In this document: piece after piece, positions 49,137 to 57,839 of the stretch
How positions within the stretch are numbered: position 1 is the first letter of the stretch
How the letters are laid out: every line of letters starts with the position of its first letter
Assembly: GCA_019119555.1 (NCBI GenBank)
Contig: DWWU01000030.1
Coordinates: forward strand, 1 to 64,000
Source: Candidatus Fusicatenibacter intestinigallinarum
GTDB taxonomy: Bacteria > Bacillota > Clostridia > Lachnospirales > Lachnospiraceae
Direction: 5' to 3'
DNA length: 64,000 nucleotides
Notes under the pieces: generated by a model
Database searches by the model: none
Told to the model about the DNA's origin: nothing
What the model saw: the letters and a program-made list of their open reading frames with translations, nothing else
Position numbers and translations under genes: made by a program

Positions 49137-50225
49137 ATGAATTCATCCAGAATCCCACGTATTCTTTCAGCCATGAAAGAGCGGAATCTCACACAGATGA
49201 TCGTCTCCGATCCGGCAGCCATCTTCTATCTTACCGGAAAATGGATTCACCCGGGCGAACGTATGCTGGCGCTCTATCTGAATATCAGCGGAGACCACAA
49301 GCTGATCATCAACCGTCTGTTCCCCCAGGAAGGAGATTGCGGCGCCGAACTTGTCTGGTACGACGACACAGAAGACGCCGTTGAAATTCTCAGCCGGTAC
49401 ACGGAAAAAGACCGTCCCCTGGGCATCGACAAAACCTGGCCCTCCGGATTTCTTCTGCGGCTCCAGGAACTGAACGGAGCATCCTCCTACTGCAACAGTT
49501 CTTCCATTGTTGACGACGTCCGCAGAATCAAAGATGCAGAGGAACAGCAGCGGATGCGGGACGCTTCCCTCGCCAACGACCGGGTGATGGAACGGCTGAT
49601 CCCCCTGACCGGGAAAGGATACTCGGAAAAAGAGCTGGACCGGATTGTCCGTGAGCTCTATGCGGCGTCCGGCCATTCGGATGTTTCCTTCCCGCCGATC
49701 ACAGCCTACGGGAAGTCCGGAGCGGACCCTCACCACAGCACAGATTCCACCTGCGGAAAACGGGGAGACAGTGTCGTACTGGACATCGGCGGTATTCTGA
49801 ATCACTATTGTTCCGACATGACCCGCACGGTATTTCTCGGAGAAGTCTCAGACAAGGCCAGAGAAGTATATGAAATTGTCCGCGAGGCCCAGCAGCGAGG
49901 AATTGACGCCGCCAGGCCAGGTGCCAGGATGTGCGATGTGGATAACGCCTGCCGGAGCTACATCACAGAAAAAGGGTACGGAGACTATTTCACCCACAGA
50001 ACAGGGCATTCCATCGGTATCGAAGATCACGAATCCGGCGACGTCTCTTCCGTCAATCAGAACATCATTCAGCCCGGACAGGTTTTCTCCATTGAACCGG
50101 GGATCTATCTTCCGGAAGACGGCATCGGCGTCCGGATCGAGGACCTGGTTCTGATCACAGAAAACGGCTGCGAGGTACTGAATCATTACCCGAAGGATCT
50201 GATCGTTGTTCCTTTCGAGTCATAG
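49137..50225 (+). CDS. M24 family Xaa-Pro aminopeptidase
   Basis: Metallopeptidase of 362 residues. The N-terminal creatinase-like domain (PRILSAMKERNLTQMIVSDPAAIFYLTG) precedes the pita-bread catalytic domain with metal ligands in VVLDIGGILNHYCSDMTRT (two Asp), HRTGHSIGIEDHE (His), FSIEPGIYLP (Glu) and GVRIEDLVLIT (Glu). Releases N-terminal residues before proline. GGAGG precedes the ATG. The stop codon is immediately followed by a partial long repeat. Confidence 0.94.
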   Translation: MNSSRIPRILSAMKERNLTQMIVSDPAAIFYLTGKWIHPGERMLALYLNISGDHKLIINRLFPQEGDCGAELVWYDDTEDAVEILSRYTEKDRPLGIDKTWPSGFLLRLQELNGASSYCNSSSIVDDVRRIKDAEEQQRMRDASLANDRVMERLIPLTGKGYSEKELDRIVRELYAASGHSDVSFPPITAYGKSGADPHHSTDSTCGKRGDSVVLDIGGILNHYCSDMTRTVFLGEVSDKAREVYEIVREAQQRGIDAARPGARMCDVDNACRSYITEKGYGDYFTHRTGHSIGIEDHESGDVSSVNQNIIQPGQVFSIEPGIYLPEDGIGVRIEDLVLITENGCEVLNHYPKDLIVVPFES

Positions 50226-50292
50226 TTCAACCAGGTCTGTGCATTCACTGCACAGATTGTATGAATACATAGTTCCTGTGGGCATCCGGCCT
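50224..50292 (+). repeat. Partial long-form repeat (family 1)
   Basis: Left two thirds of the composite element (AGTTCAACCAGGTCTG to GCATCCGGCC), beginning at the M24 peptidase stop codon; the rest is replaced by another hairpin. Confidence 0.75.
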
Positions 50293-50328
50293 GAAAACCG
50301 GAAATTCCCGGTTTCCAGACCTGCAGAA

Positions 50329-50374
50329 AATCGGTACCCTGGAGAGTTATCGCAACTCACACAGGGTGCCGATT
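50329..50374 (+). terminator. Terminator of M24 peptidase
   Basis: Stem AATCGGTACCCTG/CAGGGTGCCGATT with an inner GAGTT/AACTC pairing, followed by CTGTATCC; possibly also acts on copA from the other side. Confidence 0.65.
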
Positions 50375-50397
50375 CTGTATCCGGTTACTCTTTCTTT

Positions 50398-50425
50398 GTG
50401 ACCGTTCAGCCAGCGGAACTGTTAC
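50398..50425. repeat. Short palindromic repeat (family 1)
   Basis: GTGACCGTTCAGCC with AACTGTTAC inverse, 30 nt beyond the copA stop. Confidence 0.75.
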
Positions 50426-50454
50426 CTTTCTTTTTGCAAACTGCTGTGAGGCTT

Positions 50455-53142
50455 TTATTCCGCATTCTCAATTCCAACCACTTCATATCCTGCATCCGCC
50501 ACAGCCTCTTTCATACGTTCCACATCCGCGTCGTATGACGCATCAATATAGGCCGCATTCTCCTCAAGGCTTACCCGCGCCGTCACACCCGGCACTTTGT
50601 TCAGCGCCTTCGTCACAGCCGCCTGGCAGTGACTGCACATCATTCCGTCAATTTTCATAACGATATGGCGTGTGCTCTCTGTATCCGTAATCTTTTCCTG
50701 GTCGCCGTTCATCACGGAAACCGTTTCCATTCCGGTATTTTCTGCGGTCTCAGCTGTCTCAGATTTCTCCGCCGCTTTCGGCAGTTCTTTCTCGCGGGAA
50801 ACCTTTGTCGCCGGATGTCCCTCACTGTTCTCCACTTCCTCCGGCTTTTTCAGCACATGGAAAAATCTCAGACGCAGCGCGTTCATCACGACAAAGAAAC
50901 TGCTCAGACTCATGGCCGCAGCGCCGAACATGGGACTCAGTTTCCACCCGAACGCAGTATAAAATACGCCCGCCGCCAGCGGAATTCCGCAGGCATTATA
51001 GAAAAATGCCCAGAAAAGATTTTCTTTTATATTCCGAATGACTGCCTTGCTCAGTCCGATCGCCGTCACCACATCCAAAAGGTCATTTTTCATCAACACG
51101 ATATCTGCGCTCTCAATGGCAACGTCTGTGCCGGCACCGATGGCAATTCCCACGTCGGCTCTCGCAAGCGCCGGCGCATCGTTCATGCCGTCGCCGACCA
51201 TTGCAACCTTTCTTCCTTCGCTCTGCAGCCGCGCAACCTCACGCTCTTTGTCCTGAGGAAGCACCTCGGCGATTACCGTATCGATCCCCAGCTGCCGCTG
51301 AATCGCCGCTGCGGTTCTCTTGTTGTCCCCGGTCAGCATGATAACTTCGATGCCGAGTTTTTTCAGTTCCCGGATTGCCTGAGCGCTGGTAGGCTTCACA
51401 ATATCTGCCGCTCCGATCACTCCGATCACCTGCTTCTCATCTGCAAACAGCAGCGGTGTTTTTCCCTCCTCTGCGAGGCGGTTCATCTGCTCTCCGGAGG
51501 TTTCGCAGTCAATCCCTTTTTCTTTCATCAGTCTGAGATTTCCCGCATAATACCATCTGCCGTCAATTTTCGCCTGGATTCCCTTTCCCGGAATCGCCTC
51601 GAATTCCTCTGTTTCAGGGACCGGAACATTTTCTTCCTTTGCCTTCTCCATAATCGCTTCCGCAAGAGGATGCTCGCTTTTTGCCTCCAGCGCCGCGGCG
51701 ATCTCAAGAAAGCGTCTCTGTGTCATCACGGCACTGTTCTGAATCAGATCTGTCACAACTGGTTTCCCCTGGGTGATTGTCCCTGTCTTATCCAGCACAA
51801 CGCTCTGAATACTGTGCGTTACTTCCAGCGCCTCGCCGGACTTGATCAGGATGCCATTCTCCGCGCCTTTGCCTGTTCCCACCATAATCGCCACAGGAGT
51901 CGCAAGACCCAGAGCGCAGGGACAGGAGATAACCAGCACGCTGATCGCACAGGACAGTGCAAATTCAAATTCCGCGCCGGTCGCCAGCCATACGACAGCG
52001 GTGATCAGAGCGATCGTCATAACAACCGGAACAAAGACACCTGCGATTCTGTCGGCGATTTTTGCAATCGGCGCTTTGCTTGCGCTGGCATCTTCCACCA
52101 GGCGGATAATCTGTGAGAAGGTAGTGTCGTCCCCGACTCTGGAAGCTTTCGCCTTTACATACCCTGCTTTGTTGATCGTAGCGGCAATTACCGAATCGCC
52201 CGGCTGCTTTTCCACCGGTATGCTCTCGCCGGTGATCGCCGCCTCGTCCACGCTGGTGCTGCCTTCCAGGATCACACCGTCCACCGGTATGCTCTCGCCC
52301 GGTCTCACAATCACCGTATCTCCGACCGCCACCTGTTCCACAGGAATCCGAAGCTCCCTGCCTTCCCGCTCGACAACCGCCGTCTTCGGCGCCAGATTCA
52401 TCAGTTTTGTAATCGCTTCACTGGTTTTTCCCTTTGAACGGGCCTCCAGATATTTGCCTACATTGATCAGGGCAAGAATCATGACTGCCGACTCAAAGTA
52501 CAGATCGTGCTGATACTGATGCACCAGCTCAAAATCCTGTACGCCAAGCCCGTATCCGATCCGGTAAATCGCAAAAATACCGTAGATCAGAGACGCCGAC
52601 GATCCGACAGCGATCAGAGTATCCATATTCGGAGCGCCGTGAAACAGCGTGGAAAACCCTTTTGTATAATAAGCCTTGTTGATAAACGCTACCGGAAGGC
52701 AGAGCAGAAACTGGGTGAACGCAAATCCTACCGCGTTTTCTGTCCCCTCCAGAAACCAGGGAAGCGGCAGGCCCACCATATGCCCCATGGATACATACAT
52801 CAATGGAATCAGAAAAACAAACGATAAAATCAGTCTTCTTTTCATGTTTTTCATCTGCTCTTCCACCGGGTTTGCCTTTGCTGCCTGCGCTGTTTTTCCG
52901 GCAGCTGCAGCGTTCTGTGCGGTTATACCGCTTTCCTTCACACTTGCACCGTATCCCGCATGTACCACCGCATCGATAATCTTTTCGTCAGAGGTGTCCC
53001 CTTCCTCATACTCCACCTGCATACTGTTTGTCAGAAGGTTCACACTGACATCTTTTACTCCGTCCAGACGGCGTACGCATTTTTCCACCCTGGACGAACA
53101 CGCGGAACAGGTCATTCCTGTCACATCAAACTTCTGTTTCAT
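50455..53142 (-). CDS. copA: Copper-exporting P1B-type ATPase
   Basis: Heavy-metal translocating ATPase of 895 residues exporting Cu(I). N-terminal metal-binding domain with GMTCSACSSRV (CSAC 12-15), membrane segments, actuator TGESIPVEKQPGD, the transmembrane ion motif CPCALGLATPVAIMVG, phosphorylation site DKTGTITQG, nucleotide-binding SEHPLAEAI and hinge MVGDGMNDAPALARADVG. A second metal-binding domain ends the protein (MMCSHC at 836-839), after a Glu/Ala linker; this C-terminal copy is unusual but known in Clostridia. The ATG at 53142 follows AAGGAG. A CsoR box lies in its leader. Single gene, no copZ or csoR nearby. Confidence 0.95.
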   Translation of the reverse strand: MKQKFDVTGMTCSACSSRVEKCVRRLDGVKDVSVNLLTNSMQVEYEEGDTSDEKIIDAVVHAGYGASVKESGITAQNAAAAGKTAQAAKANPVEEQMKNMKRRLILSFVFLIPLMYVSMGHMVGLPLPWFLEGTENAVGFAFTQFLLCLPVAFINKAYYTKGFSTLFHGAPNMDTLIAVGSSASLIYGIFAIYRIGYGLGVQDFELVHQYQHDLYFESAVMILALINVGKYLEARSKGKTSEAITKLMNLAPKTAVVEREGRELRIPVEQVAVGDTVIVRPGESIPVDGVILEGSTSVDEAAITGESIPVEKQPGDSVIAATINKAGYVKAKASRVGDDTTFSQIIRLVEDASASKAPIAKIADRIAGVFVPVVMTIALITAVVWLATGAEFEFALSCAISVLVISCPCALGLATPVAIMVGTGKGAENGILIKSGEALEVTHSIQSVVLDKTGTITQGKPVVTDLIQNSAVMTQRRFLEIAAALEAKSEHPLAEAIMEKAKEENVPVPETEEFEAIPGKGIQAKIDGRWYYAGNLRLMKEKGIDCETSGEQMNRLAEEGKTPLLFADEKQVIGVIGAADIVKPTSAQAIRELKKLGIEVIMLTGDNKRTAAAIQRQLGIDTVIAEVLPQDKEREVARLQSEGRKVAMVGDGMNDAPALARADVGIAIGAGTDVAIESADIVLMKNDLLDVVTAIGLSKAVIRNIKENLFWAFFYNACGIPLAAGVFYTAFGWKLSPMFGAAAMSLSSFFVVMNALRLRFFHVLKKPEEVENSEGHPATKVSREKELPKAAEKSETAETAENTGMETVSVMNGDQEKITDTESTRHIVMKIDGMMCSHCQAAVTKALNKVPGVTARVSLEENAAYIDASYDADVERMKEAVADAGYEVVGIENAE

Positions 53143-53223
53143 AGCCACTCCTTCCCGACACTTCCGCAGATCGATTTTTTCTTTTCACTCTCTTTTCTGC
53201 GGTGTCATTTCCTTTTATCTCGT

Positions 53224-53240
53224 ATACCCCCATAGGGTAT
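53224..53240 (-). promoter_or_regulatory. CsoR operator
   Basis: ATACCCTATGGGGGTAT on the minus strand, a close match to the copper-sensing repressor CsoR box of B. subtilis copZA. It lies 16 nt downstream of the copA -10, over the likely transcription start. The repressor gene is not in the window. Confidence 0.85.
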
Positions 53241-53255
53241 ATTGTTTACAGAATT

Positions 53256-53284
53256 ATCATAGCACAGCTTCTTTCAAATGTAAA
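53256..53284 (-). promoter_or_regulatory. Promoter of copA
   Basis: TTTACA, 17 nt, TATGAT on the minus strand, 114 nt upstream of copA. Confidence 0.7.
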
Positions 53285-53295
53285 GCGAAAAAAAA

Positions 53296-53335
53296 GCCGC
53301 ACACCCGACAAGATTTTCTTTGCCAGATGTGCGGC
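53296..53335 (-). terminator. Terminator of isomerase/dehydrogenase operon
   Basis: Stem GCCGCACA/TGTGCGGC with inner pairing, followed on the minus strand by eight T. It lies downstream of the 53474 gene and separates that operon from copA. Confidence 0.85.
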
Positions 53336-53400
53336 CCGGCAGGCGTCGCTTGCGCAGCGCCTGTAATCCCCCTTGATTCGATTTTCCGAAATCATATTCC

Positions 53401-53428
53401 GCAACCGTTCAGCCAGCTGAACGGTTGC
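53401..53428. repeat. Short palindromic repeat (family 1)
   Basis: Perfect 28-bp palindrome starting GCAACCGTTCAGCC, 45 nt past the stop codon of the isomerase-fold gene. Confidence 0.88.
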
Positions 53429-53473
53429 CACATTCCTGCAGCCTGTGCTGTCGCAACACGCACGCAGGAAACA

Positions 53474-54343
53474 TTATTTCTCCAGCTCAAACCAGTCTGC
53501 ATATCCCAGTTTGATCAGGTTGTCACGGCTGATCTTCAGGCTCTCAAACGGATCTCTTCCGTAGGTATCGTCCTGCTCGATCAGGAAGTACTCGCTTCCT
53601 CCTTCCAGACCTGCCTCGATGCATTCTTTGATCGGAAGAGTACCCTCTCCAACCTCAGCAAACTCTACAATGTTGTTGAACGCAGACATGAATGCTTTTG
53701 CATCAAATTCTCCCTCCGGCATCTTCACTTCACCGATGCGGTAATCTTTCAGATGCAGCAGACGAATTCTTCCGTTGTATTTCTTGATGAACTCAACCGG
53801 GTTCTCACCGCCTCTGTGGATCCAGTGAATATCCAGCTCAAATCCCATATATTTGGTGTTGTTCTTGATGATGTCCAGCAGATACTCGCCGTCATATCTT
53901 ACAAACTCAACATGATGGTTGTGATAGTACAGGTCGATGCCTTCTGCTTTCAGCTTCTCAGCCATTTCATCGGCACGCTTAACGAAATCCAGGGCTTTCT
54001 CTCTGTTGCCCATACAGGTCATCGGCAGCATACCGATACGCAGCATATCACAGTTCAGAGTCTTACAATCCTGTACGATCTTATCAAAATCGCTTACCAG
54101 ATACTCTCCCGGCATACCCGGCATCATCGGCTCCAGAGCTGCGGTGCAGGAAGAAACCTTGATTCCGAATTCGTCGCAGGCTTTTTTCATTCCCGCTACG
54201 TTTTCCGGAGTCATCGGAACCTGAGAAATCTCAATACAGTGATATCCCAGCTCTGCACATTTCTTCAGAGTCTCATATGCGCCCAGTTCATCAATTTTTT
54301 TCTTGATGGTACTCATCTGAATACCAATTAATCCTCTTTTCAT
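53474..54343 (-). CDS. Sugar phosphate isomerase/epimerase-like protein
   Basis: TIM-barrel protein of 289 residues of the xylose isomerase-like/AP endonuclease 2 superfamily. Motifs: CAELGYHCIEISQVPMTPE, YYHNHHVEFVRYDG (metal-binding His), FELDIHWIHRGGENP and RIRLLHLKDYRI, then GEGTLPI and YFLIEQDDTYGRDP. Metal ligands E, D, H and E are in the expected order. Last gene of a four-gene operon with two Gfo/Idh dehydrogenases and another family member; relatives with such partners act on 3-keto-glycosides, myo-inositol or hydroxypyruvate. Confidence 0.88.
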   Translation of the reverse strand: MKRGLIGIQMSTIKKKIDELGAYETLKKCAELGYHCIEISQVPMTPENVAGMKKACDEFGIKVSSCTAALEPMMPGMPGEYLVSDFDKIVQDCKTLNCDMLRIGMLPMTCMGNREKALDFVKRADEMAEKLKAEGIDLYYHNHHVEFVRYDGEYLLDIIKNNTKYMGFELDIHWIHRGGENPVEFIKKYNGRIRLLHLKDYRIGEVKMPEGEFDAKAFMSAFNNIVEFAEVGEGTLPIKECIEAGLEGGSEYFLIEQDDTYGRDPFESLKISRDNLIKLGYADWFELEK

Positions 54344-54395
54344 CGCAAATACCTTCTTCCTGTTTTATTGCCCGATCTTTCATCTGTTCCGGCTG

Positions 54396-55397
54396 TTATA
54401 CCGTTACCCAGATTCCAAAACGACCGGAATTCTGAATTGCATCAATGAGCTGGATACTCATCTCTGCGTCGGCCACATGAATATAGTCGCCGCTTCCTGT
54501 CTCCAGACTCTGATAGAATTTCCGGATCAGTTTCTCATGGCTGGAGCCATAGTAGAATTTGGTTCCCGGCAATTTCCGGTCTTCCACAACCTTCGTCTCT
54601 GTCCCGTCTTCTTCCACACGGTACAGAATATTGTCCCGCATACGGAAAGAAGCTTTTTCCAGATCCACGGCCAGCTGGACAGATTCGTTCTTATAGTTCG
54701 CAATCGTCGCCTGGAACAGACCACGAGCTCCGTTTTCGAACTCAAGAGAAGCAGTCACAGTGTCCTCAACCTCAATTCCGTAATCCAGAATCTGGCTTAC
54801 GGATGCTTTCAGACGGCTGATCGGTCCTGCCAGGAAATACAGCAGATCCAGGGTATGCACAGACTGATTGATCATGCATCCGCCCCCTGCTGTCTTCCAT
54901 TTTCCTCTCCATGGCTTCTCATCATAATATTCTTTCGTACGGGCCCAGGGCACGCTGCCGCGGATTCCCGTAACCTTTCCATACTCTCCGCTGTCAATCA
55001 GCTCCTTCAGAGCTTCTGTCGTTTCATTCAGACGATTCTGAAGACAGATTCCGATCTGAAGTTCCGGATGATCCTTCTCCAGCTGCACAAACTCTGCAGC
55101 CTGCGCCTGATTCAGAGCCACCGGCTTCTCGCAGAATACATTCACTCCCATCTCCACCGCTTCTTTCGCCACAGGATAATGGAGATAATGAGGAAGACAG
55201 ATATGTACGCAGTCCGGTCTCTCCTTCCGAATCATTTCCTTATAATCTGTGTAAAACGGAACCTCCTGCGGCGCTTTTTCTCTGACAGACGGATCAATAT
55301 CGCACACTGCACAGAGCTGAATCTGATCATTTGCCGCAATCGCTTCCAGATGGGTCGAGGAGATCACCCCCAGACCAATCACCGCTGCTTTCTTCAT
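54396..55397 (-). CDS. Gfo/Idh/MocA family oxidoreductase
   Basis: NAD(P)-dependent sugar or polyol dehydrogenase of 333 residues. Rossmann start KKAAVIGLGVISSTHLEAI, the EKP motif VNVFCEKPVALN, the catalytic lysine-containing stretch and GGCMINQSVHTLDLLYFLAG (substrate-binding His/Asp). Together with the second Gfo/Idh gene and the two isomerase-fold proteins it probably oxidises and rearranges a sugar-like compound. A 75-bp hairpin lies 19 nt upstream of its start. Confidence 0.92.
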   Translation of the reverse strand: MKKAAVIGLGVISSTHLEAIAANDQIQLCAVCDIDPSVREKAPQEVPFYTDYKEMIRKERPDCVHICLPHYLHYPVAKEAVEMGVNVFCEKPVALNQAQAAEFVQLEKDHPELQIGICLQNRLNETTEALKELIDSGEYGKVTGIRGSVPWARTKEYYDEKPWRGKWKTAGGGCMINQSVHTLDLLYFLAGPISRLKASVSQILDYGIEVEDTVTASLEFENGARGLFQATIANYKNESVQLAVDLEKASFRMRDNILYRVEEDGTETKVVEDRKLPGTKFYYGSSHEKLIRKFYQSLETGSGDYIHVADAEMSIQLIDAIQNSGRFGIWVTV

Positions 55398-55415
55398 AAC
55401 CCACCTCGCATCTGA

Positions 55416-55490
55416 AGCAGCAGTTCAGTGTCATTCTTCAATAACCGCAGCGCTTTCGCGGTGCGCCCGAAGAAGCGCCGAACTGCTGCT
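55416..55490. repeat. Large hairpin inside operon
   Basis: Nested inverted repeat: outer arms AGCAGCAGTTC/GAACTGCTGCT (11 bp), inner TTCTTC/GAAGAA, and a CCGC/GCGG tip. It lies between the two Gfo/Idh genes and may set their expression ratio. The GTTC/GAAC ends are reminiscent of family 1. Confidence 0.7.
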
Positions 55491-55514
55491 GTCTATACTT
55501 TCTCAGATCAGGTT

Positions 55515-56723
55515 TCAGGACCTGGTCGGGAACTGTCCTTCCTCTTCAATCTTCTTATTCAGTTCTGCAAGATACAGATCCTCATCTACAGGATTCTCAA
55601 CCTTCTTGCCAAGCCAGCTGGACAGCTGGATCGCATTTGCAAGATTTACGCCGTTGATTCCATCAGAACCAGGAGCCAGAAGCGGGCTTCCGGTCAGAAT
55701 ATGCAGAGCAAAGTTCTCCATAACGGTGGTATGCTGATATCCCCATCCGTCCTGGTTCTCGAACTCTTCTACTGTATAGAGACCGCCGCCATCTGCAGCA
55801 TTTCCCATGGTCAGCTTCGCAACATCCATCATGGACATCGTCTCATTCATCTCTGTCTCAGACTTGTTGAATCTGTAAACGGTAGCTTTCTTACTTCCGT
55901 CTACCACGATTTTTCCTTTGTCCAGGTCAATCTCGAAACGGTCAGTTCCCACAGCGTCATGGGTACAGGTGATAAAGCTTCCTGTTGCGCCGTTCGGATA
56001 CTCGGTGATAACCGTAACGTCATCCTCTACCTTCACTCTGTCTTTGTCTCTGTATGCTCCGTACAGACAGGTGCTGTAAACGGTGCTCGGGATACCGCAG
56101 ATCCACTGCCACAGGTCTAACTGATGAGGTGCCTGATTTACCAGAACGCCGCCGCCTTCGCCGCCCCAGGTTGCTCTCCATGCACTCTGTTTGTAATAGC
56201 TGTCCGGACGCCACCAGGTATTGATGATCCAGTTGGAACGACGGATATTTCCAAGTTCACCGGACTCTACAATTTCTTTTACTCTCTGATACAGCTTATT
56301 GGTTCTCTGATTGAACATAATGCCGAACGCCACATCAGGATGTTTTGCTGCGCACTCGTTCATCTCGCGAACAGCCTTTGCATAAACGCCGGCAGGTTTC
56401 TCAACCAGAACATTCATTCCGTGCTCCAGACAGTAAATAGCGATTTCTGTATGCAGATAGTGCGGAACCGTTGTGATTACCGCGTCAACGTTTCCGGACG
56501 CAACCATCTCTTTCCAGTCTGTGTAGAACGGATACTCCGGATATTTCTCCTTGCACATTTTCTCTTTTTCCGGATCAATGTCGCAGAGCGCGCCCAGCTC
56601 GCAGTGCGGCGGACACGGAGCAGCCGGCATACCAGGCATTCCGCCTCTGCCGGTCAGGAAACCTGCATACGCTCCGCCCTGAGCACCGATTCCAATCAGA
56701 CCAAAACGAATTTTTTTCTCCAT
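55515..56723 (-). CDS. Gfo/Idh/MocA family oxidoreductase
   Basis: Dehydrogenase of 402 residues, longer than its neighbour. Rossmann start RFGLIGIGAQGGAYAGFL, then CELGALCDIDPEKEKMC, MNVLVEKPAGVY (EKP motif) and GGGVLVNQAPHQLDLWQWICG with the catalytic His. The C-terminal domain forms the typical sheet. An insertion rich in Met/Pro/Cys after residue 20 (GGMPGMPAAPCPPHC) is unusual. Second gene of the operon, following the 56763 gene by 39 nt. Confidence 0.92.
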   Translation of the reverse strand: MEKKIRFGLIGIGAQGGAYAGFLTGRGGMPGMPAAPCPPHCELGALCDIDPEKEKMCKEKYPEYPFYTDWKEMVASGNVDAVITTVPHYLHTEIAIYCLEHGMNVLVEKPAGVYAKAVREMNECAAKHPDVAFGIMFNQRTNKLYQRVKEIVESGELGNIRRSNWIINTWWRPDSYYKQSAWRATWGGEGGGVLVNQAPHQLDLWQWICGIPSTVYSTCLYGAYRDKDRVKVEDDVTVITEYPNGATGSFITCTHDAVGTDRFEIDLDKGKIVVDGSKKATVYRFNKSETEMNETMSMMDVAKLTMGNAADGGGLYTVEEFENQDGWGYQHTTVMENFALHILTGSPLLAPGSDGINGVNLANAIQLSSWLGKKVENPVDEDLYLAELNKKIEEEGQFPTRS

Positions 56724-56762
56724 TTGATTTATCCTCCATTCCGCTGTATTTTCAGCAAATTT

Positions 56763-57647
56763 TTATTTTTCAAGGCCGATCCGGTTCAGAATATCAAGCA
56801 ATGCATGATACTGCATGGAATATCCTTCCGCACCGTCTTTTGCCTTATTTTCTTTGATAATGTTTTCAGCTGCCTCCGTCTCCAGCGACGCAAGAGAATC
56901 AAACAGCACCAAATGCGGCTCCAGGGTCAGGAAACCTTCGTAGCCTTCGTCGCAGATCGCCTGTTTCAGAAGCTGCTCGATCTTTCCGTCGCCGGTTCCG
57001 CACAGAACGTTTTCATTGTCTGTATATACCGCATCTTTGATATGGATATACGCCACGTGCTCCTTGAGCATATCCCAGCACTCCTGCGTATCTTCCTTGC
57101 ACTGTACAAAGTTGGCAAAGTCAAACGCCGCCTTCAGATACGGGCTTGGGATCTCATCGAAAATCACCTTGCAGCGGCGGGCAATGTCGCCGTAAATATC
57201 TTTTTCATTTTCGTGGAGAAGAACAACCTCATATTTTCTGGCGATCTCTTCAAATTCCTTCAGTTTTGCGATTACTTCATCTTTGTAATCATCGGGATTT
57301 TTATCCTTCGGGATGTAGAAACTGAACATACGGATATAGCGGCATCCGCTTAACTTACACATTTTGCAGATTTCTTCCAGCTGCTTTTTCTGCTTTTCGA
57401 AATCTTCCTCGCTGTCTACCGGAATTTTTCCAATCGGAGAACCCATAGAGGAAATTTTGACCTGGGCTTCATCCAAACGCGGAAGCAGTTTCTCAGCAAA
57501 CTCCTCCGCAGTATAATCGGCAATACCTTTTCCATCCGCTGAACGGAGAGAAATGTGATCCATTCCGAGTTCACGGACAACCTTCAGCTGCTTGTCCAGA
57601 TCCGGACTAATCTCATCGGCAAAACCGGAAATAATAATTTTCTCCAT
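56763..57647 (-). CDS. Sugar phosphate isomerase/epimerase-like protein
   Basis: TIM-barrel isomerase-fold protein of 294 residues. Begins KIIISGFADEISPDLDKQL, with SMGSPIGKIPVDSEEDF, RYIRMFSFYIPK, EVVLLHENEKDIYGD (metal Glu), KAAFDFANFVQ, YIHIKDAVY (metal His) and GFLTLEPHL (Glu). First gene of the four-gene operon. Members beside Gfo/Idh genes include inosose isomerase and C-glycoside-cleaving or 3-keto-sugar lyases; the substrate here cannot be fixed. There is no transporter or regulator in the operon. Confidence 0.9.
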   Translation of the reverse strand: MEKIIISGFADEISPDLDKQLKVVRELGMDHISLRSADGKGIADYTAEEFAEKLLPRLDEAQVKISSMGSPIGKIPVDSEEDFEKQKKQLEEICKMCKLSGCRYIRMFSFYIPKDKNPDDYKDEVIAKLKEFEEIARKYEVVLLHENEKDIYGDIARRCKVIFDEIPSPYLKAAFDFANFVQCKEDTQECWDMLKEHVAYIHIKDAVYTDNENVLCGTGDGKIEQLLKQAICDEGYEGFLTLEPHLVLFDSLASLETEAAENIIKENKAKDGAEGYSMQYHALLDILNRIGLEK

Positions 57648-57687
57648 GATAACCTACCTTTCCTGTGTATCACAAGTTTATACAGAT

Positions 57688-57721
57688 ATCATACCACAAT
57701 CTGTTCAAAAACGTTAGAACA
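57688..57721 (-). promoter_or_regulatory. Likely regulated promoter of isomerase/dehydrogenase operon
   Basis: TATGAT (57688-57693) has no good -35. Instead an inverted repeat TGTTC-N10-GAACA (57702-57721, with AACGTT at its centre) covers that position, as expected for a LacI-type site or an activated promoter. It is 41 nt upstream of the first gene. Confidence 0.5.
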
Positions 57722-57839
57722 ATTTTGGCATAGTTTAGCATAATTCTATGTTTTCATGAATATCGACAGGAAACCGCTCTCATTTCTGGCCATCTTTCAC
57801 AATTTAAAAAATACGGAAAAACAACCGCAAAAAAAGGAA

